The position numbers were made by a program, and so were the translations under genes. The notes beneath the pieces are model-generated. The model was not told the DNA's origin and did not search any database. It saw nothing but the letters and a program-made list of their open reading frames with translations. Below are positions 16,017-25,615 of a DNA stretch of 38,419 nt, piece after piece. The stretch comes from Bacteroidota bacterium (GTDB taxonomy: Bacteria > Bacteroidota > Rhodothermia > Rhodothermales > Bin80). Positions within the stretch are counted from its first letter, which is position 1, and every line of letters begins with the position of its first letter. Location: contig JAPPNA010000092.1 in NCBI GenBank assembly GCA_028873925.1, positions 1 to 38,419 on the forward strand, read 5' to 3'.

Positions 16017-16634
16017 CTACCACCGGTCAGACCACAACCGAAAACGGCCGCGCCAGTACTGAATCAGAACGTACCCGAAGGCCATGCCGCCCAAATGTGC
16101 CCAATTGGCTATCCCGGGCTGCGACCCCGAAAATGCGGATACCAGCTCCAACACCCCAAACAGAATCACAAAGTACTTGGCCTTCATGGGAATCGGCGGA
16201 AACAGCAGCACGATCATGCGATTCGGAAATAACATCCCGAACGCCAGCAGCAGCCCGAACACGCCGCCGGAGGCCCCCACAGTCGGATACACGCCGCCCT
16301 CAATCAGGCTGACCAGCAGCTGCACCGCGCCCGCGCCTGCCACACAAACGAAGTAGAATATCGCAAATCGCCTTGACCCCCATGTGTTTTCAATCTGGGT
16401 TCCGAACATCCACAGGGCAAACATATTCATGCCAATGTGCCAGAATCCTCCATGCAGGAAGCCGTAGGTCACCAGCTGCCACGCCTCAAACTGGCCGCTT
16501 GCGACCGACCACAGTGCCAGCCTGTTCAGGACAAAGCCCATTGACCCGATCATCTTCGCCAGGAAGAACAGCCCGTTAATGATCATCAGATTCTTGACCA
16601 CCGGCGGGAATTGCGAATAAGTATACCCGTACAT
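16017..16634 (-). CDS. Rhomboid intramembrane serine protease (active-site residues intact)
   Basis: A 205-aa membrane protein with six predicted helices. The catalytic dyad is present: Ser122 in TVGASGGVFG and His180 in AHLGGMAFG. HGGFWHIGMNMFAL (about 61-74) supplies the conserved His and Asn that form the oxyanion site, and the WR-like L1 loop region is represented by IENTWGSRRF. Rhomboids cleave transmembrane segments of other membrane proteins; no substrate can be named here. It is the first gene of a two-gene operon with the inactive rhomboid and is divergent from the lpxH-like gene, with only 63 bases between them. The ATG start agrees with the family's usual short N-terminus. Confidence 0.93.
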   Translation of the reverse strand: MYGYTYSQFPPVVKNLMIINGLFFLAKMIGSMGFVLNRLALWSVASGQFEAWQLVTYGFLHGGFWHIGMNMFALWMFGTQIENTWGSRRFAIFYFVCVAGAGAVQLLVSLIEGGVYPTVGASGGVFGLLLAFGMLFPNRMIVLLFPPIPMKAKYFVILFGVLELVSAFSGSQPGIANWAHLGGMAFGYVLIQYWRGRFRLWSDRW

Positions 16635-16697
16635 GCACCAAACGCTGACTATGCTCAGTTATAGCACGAATTCCGCCATAATGTTGCAGCCGATCTG

Positions 16698-17468
16698 ATG
16701 GTTCTGTTCGTTTCGGATATGCATTTCCAGGCAGAGGGCAGCCGCGCGGCAGAGATGGCCCTGGTTGCCTGCCTCCGCGCGAATCAGGCCAGCCTGAGTC
16801 ACCTGATTCTGGGCGGTGATGTGTTCGATGCGTACATCGAATACCGCAGCCTGATCCCCAAAGGCTGTGTGCGCCTGATGGGCTGCCTGGCTGAACTGGC
16901 AGACGCAGGTATACAGATCAGCTACATTCTGGGCAATCATGACTGCTGGCATAAGGACTACTTTGCCGCTGAGCTGGGGATTCTGCTTTGCCCGGACGCG
17001 TTGCAGATGGACTGGAACGGCGGGCAGGTGTACGCGGAGCACGGCGATGCGGTTAGGGGAACCTCTACGCTCCGGCGCTTCGCCAAGGCAGTCCTGCGCC
17101 ATCCGGTGCCGGGCGCATTGTACCGGACACTGATTCCCGGGGACTGGGGTATGCGCCTGGCACAGCAGGTCAAGCGTGGCCTGGATGCACGCAGCGAATC
17201 GCCCCAAACCACCGCTATTCTCCGTAACTATGCCCGAAACCTCCTGGAAAGTGGGCCGGTGGACCTGGTGCTGCTCGGCCACTCGCATAAGCCCGAATTC
17301 CATCTATGGCCCCAGGGAGCCTATATCAATGCGGGCAGCTGGCGGGATGGCTGCCACTACGTTGTGCTCACCGACAAGCGGATGCAGCTGATGCAGTGGG
17401 AGGGCACACAGGGGCAGGTGCTGAAGTCAGCGCCCTGGCCGCCACCGGAGCAGGGCCCGTCAGTGTAG
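16698..17468 (+). CDS. lpxH: UDP-2,3-diacylglucosamine diphosphatase-like metallophosphoesterase (LpxH type)
   Basis: A 256-aa calcineurin-like phosphoesterase. All metal-binding blocks are visible: SDMHF (Asp7, His9), GGDVFD (Asp41), GNHD (Asn80, His81), EHGD (His115) and GHSHKP (His195, His197). The LpxH/LpxH2-type arrangement and length fit the enzyme that hydrolyses UDP-2,3-diacylglucosamine to lipid X at the inner membrane in lipid A synthesis. Related phosphoesterases of unknown substrate share these motifs, so the substrate is probable rather than certain. It is followed by penicillin-binding protein 1A on the same strand after 91 bases, keeping envelope synthesis genes together. Confidence 0.85.
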   Translation: MVLFVSDMHFQAEGSRAAEMALVACLRANQASLSHLILGGDVFDAYIEYRSLIPKGCVRLMGCLAELADAGIQISYILGNHDCWHKDYFAAELGILLCPDALQMDWNGGQVYAEHGDAVRGTSTLRRFAKAVLRHPVPGALYRTLIPGDWGMRLAQQVKRGLDARSESPQTTAILRNYARNLLESGPVDLVLLGHSHKPEFHLWPQGAYINAGSWRDGCHYVVLTDKRMQLMQWEGTQGQVLKSAPWPPPEQGPSV

Positions 17469-17559
17469 CTGCCAGGCTGCAACGAATTTCCGTCGTAGCA
17501 GTAAACGGTCACTGCGGAGCTGATTGGGTCCGCTGAAGTCATGGGTTTCTCCACTGTCC

Positions 17560-19842
17560 ATGCCCCCCAAGAAGAAAGTGAAGGGCTACCGCGGCTTCCT
17601 CGCCAGGGTGTTTCGCAACCCTCAGGCGGCGAAAGCGGCATTCCTGCTTACGTTCCCCACCGCTATCGTACTGGCCGGCTGCCTGGGCATTCTCGGCTAT
17701 ATGGTCATTCTGGCACGCGATCTGCCCTCGCTGGATCAGATCGAAAACCCGAAGTTTGACCTCGCCACGGTAGCCTATACGGCCGACGGGGTGGAACTTG
17801 CCCGCTACGGCCTCCAGAACCGGTCCTGGGTCTACTATGATCAAATCTCAGAACACGTCATCAACGCGCTGGTGGCGGTGGAAGACCACCGGTTTGCCGC
17901 ACACTGGGGGATGGACCTGTTTCGCACCTTCTCCGCCGCCACGCAGTCGCTGCTGAACAAATTCGGGCTTCCCTTCCAGCGGCAGGGCGGCTCCACCATA
18001 ACCCAGCAGCTGGCGCGCAACCTGTTCAATGATCAGATCGGCTTTGAGGTGAGCGTGACGCGCAAGCTTAAGGAAATGGTCACCGCCATCCGGCTGGAAT
18101 ACAAGTACGCTAAGCCGGAGATCATCGAAATGTACCTCAATACCGTGCCCTTTCTGCACAATGCGTACGGTATTGAAGCCGCCTCCAGAACCTACTTCAA
18201 CAAGTCCTCCCGAGAGCTCAATGAGCTGGAGAGTGCCGCCCTGATAGGGATGCTCAAAGGTACCGCCCGCTATAATCCGCACCACAATCCGGAAAACTCC
18301 CGCGTGCGTCGTAATATCGTGCTGCGAAGGATGGTGGCCCTCAATAAACTCGATCGGGAATTCTATGAGGCTCATCGGGATTCTCTGACGGCAACTTCAT
18401 TCCGGGATGCCGATGTGACCCGCAGCCTGGCCCCCTACTATGCCGAACAAGTCCGGCAGTGGCTCACCCGGTGGGGACACGATAACGACATCGATGTCTA
18501 TTCCACCGGTCTCACCGTACTTACCACCCTGGATTCACGGCTCCAGTCCAAAGCGCAACTGGCCGTCAGCCATACCCTCGATGGCCTGCAGGCCGTAGTG
18601 GACTGCGAATGGAGCGCGGCCAGCAGTCCCAGGCTCCGATTCGGAGAGGATATTCCGCGCTATCTGGAAGATGACTGCCACCTTGATCCCAAAAACCGCT
18701 TTGCGTGGTTCTGGGAGCGCAATCCAGACCTGCTTGATCAGCTGGTCCGGGAGTCCCGCCGATTCAGAACCCTCGTTGAAGACGGGGTCAGCCGTGAGGA
18801 GGCGCTGCAGCAGCTGACGGGAGACCCGGCCTTTATGGATTCCCTCAAGACATCCAAGTCCCGCCTGGAAACCGGATTCGTCGCCATCGATCCCGCAAGC
18901 CGCCATGTAAAGGCCTGGGTCGGAGGCCGGGACCTGGCCCTAGACTGGTATGACCATGTTTCCGTGGCGCGCCGCCAACCAGGTTCAACCTTCAAGCCGT
19001 TTGTCTACGCCGTCGCCATCAAGGGGGGCTACTCGCCCAATGACGAGATTTACACGGATGCCCTCTTCCGGTATGTGGATCCGTTCACCGGAGATGTCTG
19101 GAGCCCGAAGAATTCCGGCGGTGCCGTGACGGGCGAACTGATGCCGCTGCGTGAAGGGCTGTCACGCTCACTCAATACGGTCACCGGACAGCTCATCATT
19201 GATGTTAAACCGGAGAATGTGGTTGATCTAGCCACAGATATGGGGATCAACAGCCCGCTCGAAGCCGTCCCCTCCCTGGCCTTGGGTACCAGTGATGTGT
19301 CACTCCTGGAAATGACCAATGCCTATACCACCCTCGCCACACTGGGCCAGCAGGCGAAACATGTAATGGTCACCCGAATCGAGGATCGCTACGGGAATGT
19401 GCTCTATGCGCCAGAAGGCAACGTTCCAAAGGACGTTTTGAATGAGGCCGATGCGGCGACCGTAATTGACATGATGCGGGATGTGGTCAATCAGCCCTAC
19501 GGCACCGGCGGGCGGATCCGCTGGCAGTATAATCAGCACGGATATGACTTTGCAGGCAAGACAGGGACCACCCAACAAGGGGCGGACGGATGGTTTATCC
19601 TGCTGCACAAGGAGCTCGTCATCGGAGCCTGGGTCGGGTTTAACGACCGGCGGATAACCTTCCGGTCATCGTTCTGGGGGCAGGGTGGCCACAATGCGCT
19701 CTTTGTAGTCGGTGACTTCCTGACCCGGATCAACGAGGAACCGGCCACCGGACTCTCCGCCGGTGAGCGCTTCCCCGACCCCCCGCCCAAGGAGTCCACC
19801 CGCTCCAGGGGACAGGACTCAGATCAGCGCAGAGTCTGGTAA
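17560..19842 (+). CDS. mrcA: Penicillin-binding protein 1A, bifunctional glycosyltransferase/transpeptidase
   Basis: A 760-aa class A PBP. A basic cytoplasmic start (MPPKKKVKGYRG) is followed by one membrane segment (about 29-53). The GT51 domain has the catalytic Glu108 in VAVEDHRF and GGSTITQQLARNLF. The transpeptidase domain has the active Ser476 and Lys479 in QPGSTFKPF, SLN (Ser537-Asn539) and KTGT (Lys667). The enzyme polymerises lipid II and cross-links peptides in the periplasm. A region of about 100 residues between the domains (about 340-440) is typical of Bacteroidota PBP1A. A TTG 36 bases upstream is in frame, but the ATG yields the normal basic start. The SbcD-like gene begins 4 bases after its stop. 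Confidence 0.95.
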   Translation: MPPKKKVKGYRGFLARVFRNPQAAKAAFLLTFPTAIVLAGCLGILGYMVILARDLPSLDQIENPKFDLATVAYTADGVELARYGLQNRSWVYYDQISEHVINALVAVEDHRFAAHWGMDLFRTFSAATQSLLNKFGLPFQRQGGSTITQQLARNLFNDQIGFEVSVTRKLKEMVTAIRLEYKYAKPEIIEMYLNTVPFLHNAYGIEAASRTYFNKSSRELNELESAALIGMLKGTARYNPHHNPENSRVRRNIVLRRMVALNKLDREFYEAHRDSLTATSFRDADVTRSLAPYYAEQVRQWLTRWGHDNDIDVYSTGLTVLTTLDSRLQSKAQLAVSHTLDGLQAVVDCEWSAASSPRLRFGEDIPRYLEDDCHLDPKNRFAWFWERNPDLLDQLVRESRRFRTLVEDGVSREEALQQLTGDPAFMDSLKTSKSRLETGFVAIDPASRHVKAWVGGRDLALDWYDHVSVARRQPGSTFKPFVYAVAIKGGYSPNDEIYTDALFRYVDPFTGDVWSPKNSGGAVTGELMPLREGLSRSLNTVTGQLIIDVKPENVVDLATDMGINSPLEAVPSLALGTSDVSLLEMTNAYTTLATLGQQAKHVMVTRIEDRYGNVLYAPEGNVPKDVLNEADAATVIDMMRDVVNQPYGTGGRIRWQYNQHGYDFAGKTGTTQQGADGWFILLHKELVIGAWVGFNDRRITFRSSFWGQGGHNALFVVGDFLTRINEEPATGLSAGERFPDPPPKESTRSRGQDSDQRRVW

Positions 19843-19846
19843 GGGC

Positions 19847-21085
19847 ATGAAGATTCTGCATTGCGCTGATATTCATTTCGGGGTAGGTACCTACGGACGT
19901 ATTGACCCCAAGACGGGCCTCAACACCCGGCTGCTTGACTTCAAGCGCAGCTTCCAATTCCTGGTATCAGAGGGGATACGCGAAAACATCGATGCCTTTC
20001 TCTTCTGCGGAGATGCCTTCCATACGTCGAACCCAACCCCGACACAGCAGCGCGAATTTACCGAGTGCCTGCTGCCGCTGGCTGACCATGGCATACCCAT
20101 CATCATGATCACCGGCAATCACGACCACCCGGTGGCACACGGCAAGGCTTCCTCAATTGACATTTTTCGGCACCTCAAGGGTGTAACCCATGTGTTCCGT
20201 CGTGCGGACCGTGCCGTAATTGAGACTAAGTCGGGCCCGCTGCAGCTGATCGCCATGCCCTGGCCCGTTCGCAGCCTGCTGCTTTACGGCAGACAGTGGC
20301 AGGAAAAATCCGCCGCCGACCTGCCCGCGTACATAGAACAGCTGTACACTTCCCGGATTGCCAGCTATGCGAAGGAGCTGGATCCGTCGCTTCCCACCGT
20401 ACTGGCGGGCCACTTTACGGTCCAGGGCGCGGTCCTAGGGCAGTCCGAAAGCACTCGGATGATCCAGCATGAACCCAAGTTTACGACCTCAGCACTGACG
20501 GTGGAACCTATAGACTATGTCGCGCTGGGCCATATTCACCACCACCAGAATCTCGCCCCCACGACCGACTCCGTGCCGGTCGTCTACAGCAGCAGCATTG
20601 AACGCGTGTCGTTTAAGGAGCAGGGCAACCCCAAAGGGTTTGTGCTGGTTACCATTACGGGCGCTCCCAAGCGGACATCGTACCGATTTGTGGAGACCCC
20701 GGCGCGCCGCTTTATAAGTGTTAAGGTGGACCTCTCCCGATCCCAGCACCCCACCCGAACGCTGCTGCGGCGTATATCCACGGCTAACATCAAAGATGCC
20801 ATCGTGCGGGTCCGATACAGAATCACCGAAGCACAGCGGTCCGAGCTCGATACCGGGCAGATCCGCGCCGCACTCCAGTCCGCGCATGCGATCGCGGCCA
20901 TTGAGCGCACCACCAATCCCATTGAGCGCGAACAACGCTCCGATGTTACCGGGGAATCCACGCTGGAAGAAGCCTTGGATGGCTATGTCCAGCAACATGA
21001 GCACCTTGTGCCGCTTCGAAAAAAGCTGCAGGCCGCCGCGCGTGGAATTGAGCGGGAGGTCTTCAATCCAGTCTCCGCAGCGTAA
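19847..21085 (+). CDS. sbcD: SbcD/Mre11-like DNA nuclease subunit
   Basis: A 412-aa metallophosphoesterase with SbcD order of motifs: CADIHFG (Asp8, His10), FCGDAFH (Asp56), GNHDHP (about 101-106), LAGHFTV and ALGHIHHHQ. The remainder carries an Mre11/SbcD capping-type region and a charged helical tail. With SbcC the family makes a nuclease that opens hairpins and protein-blocked DNA ends. No sbcC gene follows; the next gene is on the other strand, so the partner must be elsewhere or the protein works alone. ATG 19847 is preceded by AAGGG right after the PBP1A stop; the open frame extends further upstream inside PBP1A but that part is not family-like. Its last 23 bases overlap the 3' end of the sulfatase gene. 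Confidence 0.87.
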   Translation: MKILHCADIHFGVGTYGRIDPKTGLNTRLLDFKRSFQFLVSEGIRENIDAFLFCGDAFHTSNPTPTQQREFTECLLPLADHGIPIIMITGNHDHPVAHGKASSIDIFRHLKGVTHVFRRADRAVIETKSGPLQLIAMPWPVRSLLLYGRQWQEKSAADLPAYIEQLYTSRIASYAKELDPSLPTVLAGHFTVQGAVLGQSESTRMIQHEPKFTTSALTVEPIDYVALGHIHHHQNLAPTTDSVPVVYSSSIERVSFKEQGNPKGFVLVTITGAPKRTSYRFVETPARRFISVKVDLSRSQHPTRTLLRRISTANIKDAIVRVRYRITEAQRSELDTGQIRAALQSAHAIAAIERTTNPIEREQRSDVTGESTLEEALDGYVQQHEHLVPLRKKLQAAARGIEREVFNPVSAA

Positions 21086-22778
21086 GCAGCCGGAAGTCCA
21101 GTGGCCCGGCCATTTCCGCCGCCCGCAAAGTCAGCTGTCCCTCGCCCGCCTCCAGGGTAATGGGAGCCAGTTCCAGCGGTTTGAACGGCTTTACGTACGA
21201 CTCAATGCGGGGCACCCGATCGTCCCGCATCCCCATAAGCGGTGGGTCATGTGCCCTCCCGATACGGCCGGTGGTCCCAGCTTCTCCCAGCCGCAGTTCC
21301 ATGATAGTCCCCACATGCGGACTGGTGTAGTAAATGACGGGCTGGTACGCTGCGGCAGACAGCACAGATACCTCCCATGCAATGTGGCCGGTGGTGTCTG
21401 ACCCGCTGGTGAAGTGGCTGTCATTGGGATAACGGTTGGAGCGCACCCATCCTCCGGCAGTCGTGGCATCCCGCGCCGGCAGATGGGTCACCGCCAAATC
21501 CGGATGGCCGACCGTAAAGGGCCATATCTCAAACGAATCTGGAAGCACGGCGGACTCCCACTGCTGCCGTGCGGCCTCCATCCTGCGGGTGATTTGCACC
21601 TGCTCCGCTGCAATGTCCAGGGTCTGACCCGGATCCCGCACCATATCAAACAGCCCGCCTTCATGACCGAGCCGATGCGTCTGGCTCCGAACACTGGTGC
21701 GTCCGCGCCAATGACTGAAAATGAAGCGTTCGGGCAGTACGGCACTGCTGCCTGTCAGATAGGGAGCCAGGCTGATGCCGTCCAGTAAAGCGGGCGGAGA
21801 TACCGATGCCAGCGCGGCCAGTGTGGGCAGCAGATCTATCGCGCCCGCAATCGGCACCACCCGGATGCCCGGCGGGATCACACCCGGCCATTGTATTACC
21901 AGCGGAGAGCGGACACCCCCTTCGTCAGTGGAGCCTTTGCGCCCCTTCATGCCGCCGTTCCACCGCGCGCCGTTCGGCCCGTTGTCCGAGAAATAAAGCA
22001 CGATGGTCTGCCCGGTCAGGTTCAGCGACTCAATATGATCCAGGATACGCCCCACATTCCAGTCAATATTGAGCGTCATGGCAAGGGCCGCGCGCGTATG
22101 GACGGTGTCTTCCAATTCGGGTCGGGTCGGCTGCTGCAGAACCGCGGGAACCTGGTCCCACCATAGGTCCGGCACCTGCATCGGACTGTGTGGCGTGTTA
22201 AAGGGGATATACGCCAGAAAAGGCCGGTCCCGGTGACGCGTCATGAAGTCCAACGTATGATCGGTCACATCATCCGGCAGATAGCCCTCCCCCTGCACGA
22301 TCGCATTGTTGTGCTCCAGCGGAGCGTCAAAGTAATGCCCCCAATGCCCGGAAGGGAACCCGTAGAATTCGTCAAATCCCCGACTGTTGGGATGGAAGGG
22401 TGCCTGCTGCCCGTTGTGCCACTTGCCAAATACGCCCGTAGCATACCCGGCTTCGCCGAAGATGTCGGCCAGTGTGGCCGCCTCAGGATCGATCCTTTCC
22501 GTGCCCGCGCTGGTGCCGAAAACATTGGATCGTGTATGGTACCGGCCGGTCAGGAGCTCTGCCCGCGTTGGAGAGCACACCGGACTGACATAGAAGCGGT
22601 CAAAATAAGCGCCGCGCTGCGCCATCCGATCAATGTTGGCGGTGCTGACCGACCGGTTCCCGTTCATACTCAGATCACCCCAGCCCTGATCGTCCGCCAG
22701 AATGATCACAATGTTGGGGGAACGCTCACATGCTCCCAGCACCATGGCCAGAATCAAGATTGCGCAATACCTGGTCAT
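21063..22778 (-). CDS. Lipoprotein sulfatase (type I, formylglycine-dependent)
   Basis: A 571-aa protein. MTRYCAILILAMVLGAC is a lipoprotein signal with Cys17 as the lipid site. The alkaline-phosphatase-like fold begins NIVIILADDQGWGDL (metal ligands Asp29, Asp30). The core motif C68-S-P-T-R72 followed by AELLTGRY is the formylglycine site of type I sulfatases. FSDNGPNG holds later metal ligands, and TPHSPM and GKWHNG match the active-site pocket. About 130 C-terminal residues form an additional segment without a name I can give. The likely job is removing sulfate from a sulfated glycan or other ester at the cell surface; no maturase or other glycan enzyme is adjacent. The longer TTG-type start was rejected because it places charged residues before the signal. 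It lies 74 bases downstream of ispE. Confidence 0.9.
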   Translation of the reverse strand: MTRYCAILILAMVLGACERSPNIVIILADDQGWGDLSMNGNRSVSTANIDRMAQRGAYFDRFYVSPVCSPTRAELLTGRYHTRSNVFGTSAGTERIDPEAATLADIFGEAGYATGVFGKWHNGQQAPFHPNSRGFDEFYGFPSGHWGHYFDAPLEHNNAIVQGEGYLPDDVTDHTLDFMTRHRDRPFLAYIPFNTPHSPMQVPDLWWDQVPAVLQQPTRPELEDTVHTRAALAMTLNIDWNVGRILDHIESLNLTGQTIVLYFSDNGPNGARWNGGMKGRKGSTDEGGVRSPLVIQWPGVIPPGIRVVPIAGAIDLLPTLAALASVSPPALLDGISLAPYLTGSSAVLPERFIFSHWRGRTSVRSQTHRLGHEGGLFDMVRDPGQTLDIAAEQVQITRRMEAARQQWESAVLPDSFEIWPFTVGHPDLAVTHLPARDATTAGGWVRSNRYPNDSHFTSGSDTTGHIAWEVSVLSAAAYQPVIYYTSPHVGTIMELRLGEAGTTGRIGRAHDPPLMGMRDDRVPRIESYVKPFKPLELAPITLEAGEGQLTLRAAEMAGPLDFRLLTLRRLD

Positions 22779-22852
22779 GATCTGACAGCGTTGCTGATGC
22801 CGAATTATACGACAATTGCCTGCGCCTTCGTCCAAGCCTGCGCGCCCGAACT

Positions 22853-23701
22853 TCACCCGCCGCCGGGTCGCTCAATCCAGGTGCGGCAGCCGGCCTGACG
22901 CGCCGCATCACAGGCTGCGATGGCATCGCACTCAGATTCAAAAACACCGTACAAGGCCGACCCGGAACCGGTCATCGAGGCGAACCCCGCACCGGTGTCG
23001 ATGAGCAACCTCTTGATGGCTTTCAGCAACGGCCGGACCGACATAACGGGCCTCTCAAAATCATTCGTAAGCTCACGATGCCAGCGGTCCAGATCATTGG
23101 AGCGGACTACCTCCTCCAGATCCGGGCGTTCATGTGCGGTCGGCCTGATCTGACCAAACGCCCACGCGGTGGAAACATGCACCGGCGGGGCCGCAACCAC
23201 CAGCGTAAAGGGCATCGCATAGTCCGCCATGGGATGGAGCTCTTCGCCACGCCCGGAGGCGAGTGCCGCACGGCCGTACAGGAAGAACGGCACATCGGAT
23301 CCCAGCTCCAGCGCAATCCTGCGGAGCCGGCGGCGGCTGCAGCGGAGTGCCCATAATCTGCACAACACTCTGAGCGTAGCAGCAGCATCGCTGGATCCAC
23401 CCCCGAGGCCAGCCCCCATGGGCAACACCTTCTCCAAGTGAACCAAGGCTCCGGTTCGCACGCCGAATGTCTGCGCCAGATGGCGGGCTGCCTGCATAAC
23501 CAGATTTGATTCATCCGCCGGAAGACTGTCCTCGGTGCAGGTCATCTGCAAATGCTCCGCCGGTTGGGCCTCCAGAACATCGGCCCACCCGATGGGATAG
23601 AATATTGTGGACAGATCGTGAAACCCGTCGGGCCTGCGCCGCAGGATGTGCAGACCCAGATTCAACTTGGCCATCGCCAGGTCAGTAGGCATAGCAGGCA
23701 T
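22853..23701 (-). CDS. ispE: 4-diphosphocytidyl-2-C-methyl-D-erythritol kinase IspE
   Basis: A 282-aa GHMP kinase of the MEP pathway. It phosphorylates the 2-hydroxyl of CDP-methylerythritol with ATP in the cytoplasm. The N-terminal substrate motif KLNLGLHILRRRPDGFHDL is clear, the ATP loop is PMGAGLGGGSSDAAA, and the third GHMP motif is ASMTGSGSALYGVF. GSDVPFFL supplies the catalytic Asp. Of several in-frame starts, ATG 23701 (or 23692) gives the normal distance to the first motif; the TTG at 23761 adds 20 unlike residues. The gene is divergent from the polysaccharide export operon and upstream of the sulfatase. Confidence 0.95.
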   Translation of the reverse strand: MPAMPTDLAMAKLNLGLHILRRRPDGFHDLSTIFYPIGWADVLEAQPAEHLQMTCTEDSLPADESNLVMQAARHLAQTFGVRTGALVHLEKVLPMGAGLGGGSSDAAATLRVLCRLWALRCSRRRLRRIALELGSDVPFFLYGRAALASGRGEELHPMADYAMPFTLVVAAPPVHVSTAWAFGQIRPTAHERPDLEEVVRSNDLDRWHRELTNDFERPVMSVRPLLKAIKRLLIDTGAGFASMTGSGSALYGVFESECDAIAACDAARQAGCRTWIERPGGG

Positions 23702-23817
23702 TGGGAGGGTAAAGAACCTGGAAACCTCTATGGAGCCGCATCGTTCTATTTGATTGTGCAAATTCGATTCCGCCTGTGACGCGACCGCTACTGCGCTTTT
23801 CCTGATCCCAAGCCCGA

Positions 23818-25614
23818 ATGCATCCGATTAGACAGGCCCTGCCATGGAGCCTTCCGCTTGCCCTGTTTGCCACTCTAGCGGCAGCGGGGCAAAGCCTTGA
23901 AGCCCAGAATTCCCAGTCCCGCTTTCTGCGATTGCCGCCAACACCGGATCTGGGGGCCCAGGACAGCCGCCTTGCGGAAATCCAATCCCTGGCCGGATAT
24001 ATAGCACTTGAGGGAGCGCTCGATCCGAACGAATATAAACTGGGCCCCGGCGATTTGTTTGCGATTTCGGTGGGCGGCATCGTTCAGGCTAATGTCGCTA
24101 TACCGGTCTCCTCATCCGGCGTTCTGCCCTTGCCCGAGGCACCTGAGGTTTACGCCGCCGGCCGGACGCTCGCAGCGGTTAAGCAAGAGGCGGTCAAAGC
24201 CCTGAAGGAACGCTATGTCAATGTGCCGGTCAGCGTGATACTGGTTCAACCCCGCATGTTTTACGTCCATGTCACCGGAGCGGTAACGCAGCCGGGACGG
24301 TTCATGATGCTTCCGGTGTCCCGCGTCAGTGATGCAGTGACCCAGGCTCACAAAGACTATGTAACTGTGCGGGTGGAGGGAGCGGAGGACCCCGCAATTG
24401 TGGCAATGCCAGCCCAGTACAGACCTCCGCTCAGCGAATACCATCGGGCTTCACTGAGAAACGTTCGCATTGTTCACCTGGATGGCTCGGAGACCCTTGC
24501 GGATCTGATCCGGTACCAGATCACCGGTGAAATGACTTTCAATCCGTATCTGCGGGACGGAGACCGAATCATCGTACCGACTTACAATGTCGAACGCGAT
24601 GGCATACGAGTGTCCGGTGATATCGCCTGGCCTGGCGCGTACGATTTGCGGCCTGACGATTCGGTTGAATCATTATTGCATATGGCTTCCGCTGGTGCAC
24701 CGCTGTCTTCGTTTACAGGAGTACGCCTGGTCCGCAGGCAGCCTGATGGCTCTTCAACCGTGATTGATGTCGACCTCCCCGGCGTGCTCAGCGGCAGTGT
24801 CGCCACGCCGACCCTGCAGCCCGGAGATCATTTGTCGGCGTTCAATCCAGACCGGGGCACGGCCATTGTGGACGGACGCGTACGCTATCCGGGGGCCTAC
24901 CGTATTGAAAGCGGCGTTACGACCCTGCGTGAGCTGATTGCCATGGCGGGCGGGCTGCGCGACGATGCCAGCGTCGTCGGTGCAGTCCTGGAACGATCCG
25001 CGGATTTGGAAATGAGCACCATCGGGTCCCTGAGCGATGGCCCAAACAACAGGGCTTTCGGGCTCGGAGATACTGATGCCGGATTCAGGCAATACCAGCA
25101 ATTTGATTTCTTTGCTCAAGGATTTGCCCAGCCCTGGGCGGCCCGGCGGCGCAGCCGCGTCTCCGCCGACATAGCTGGCGCACTGACGGGCACCGCAGAC
25201 GATGTTGTGATCTACGATGGAGACCGACTGACCTTTCCGCGCAATCACGGGGCCATTTTCGTCACCGGCCATGTGCCCCAGAGAAGTTATGTAGCATTCG
25301 TTGAGGGACAGACAGCAGAGCACTATGTCCGGCAGGCCGGAGGGCTTGGACCCGGGGCCGGCGACGTATTTGTGTTTACCGGAAGCTCAGACCAGGTTCG
25401 GCGGGGTTTCGATCAGGCGGTGCATCCGGGTGATGCCATCTTTGTGGACCGCGTGGAGCAGCTGACCTTGGAAACTGAGCAGCTGGCCTTGCAAACTGAA
25501 CAGGTAGCCCTGCTCAAAGAGCAGAGCAATACTGAACGAAGGAGCCTGATTCTAAGCGCAATAGCTACCACAACGAGCATAGTGATTACATATATAGCCC
25601 TGTTCGGTCAATAG
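23818..25614 (+). CDS. Polysaccharide export outer-membrane protein (Wza-like) with SLBB domains
   Basis: A 598-aa exported protein with a signal peptide ending LEAQ. A polysaccharide export domain (about 68-165) begins EYKLGPGDLFAISVGG. At least four SLBB-like blocks follow: TGAVTQPGRFM, SGDIAWPGAYDL, DGRVRYPGAYRI and TGHVPQRSYVAF, each followed by a helix and an AGG/ASAG-type turn. Close to the C-terminus a short coiled coil with repeated LETEQLALQTEQVALLKEQ is followed by one hydrophobic helix (about 575-596). Wza-type proteins form the outer-membrane channel for capsule or exopolysaccharide. Here the terminal helix might be the outer-membrane anchor or an inner-membrane link. It is the first gene of the five-gene plus-strand operon, one base before the chain-length protein. 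Confidence 0.92.
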   Translation: MHPIRQALPWSLPLALFATLAAAGQSLEAQNSQSRFLRLPPTPDLGAQDSRLAEIQSLAGYIALEGALDPNEYKLGPGDLFAISVGGIVQANVAIPVSSSGVLPLPEAPEVYAAGRTLAAVKQEAVKALKERYVNVPVSVILVQPRMFYVHVTGAVTQPGRFMMLPVSRVSDAVTQAHKDYVTVRVEGAEDPAIVAMPAQYRPPLSEYHRASLRNVRIVHLDGSETLADLIRYQITGEMTFNPYLRDGDRIIVPTYNVERDGIRVSGDIAWPGAYDLRPDDSVESLLHMASAGAPLSSFTGVRLVRRQPDGSSTVIDVDLPGVLSGSVATPTLQPGDHLSAFNPDRGTAIVDGRVRYPGAYRIESGVTTLRELIAMAGGLRDDASVVGAVLERSADLEMSTIGSLSDGPNNRAFGLGDTDAGFRQYQQFDFFAQGFAQPWAARRRSRVSADIAGALTGTADDVVIYDGDRLTFPRNHGAIFVTGHVPQRSYVAFVEGQTAEHYVRQAGGLGPGAGDVFVFTGSSDQVRRGFDQAVHPGDAIFVDRVEQLTLETEQLALQTEQVALLKEQSNTERRSLILSAIATTTSIVITYIALFGQ

Positions 25615-25615
25615 C

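Noticed and set aside
15372-16232. Plus-strand frame of 286 aa rich in Gln and Pro
   Set aside because: It is antisense to the two rhomboid genes; the odd composition reflects their hydrophobic codons.
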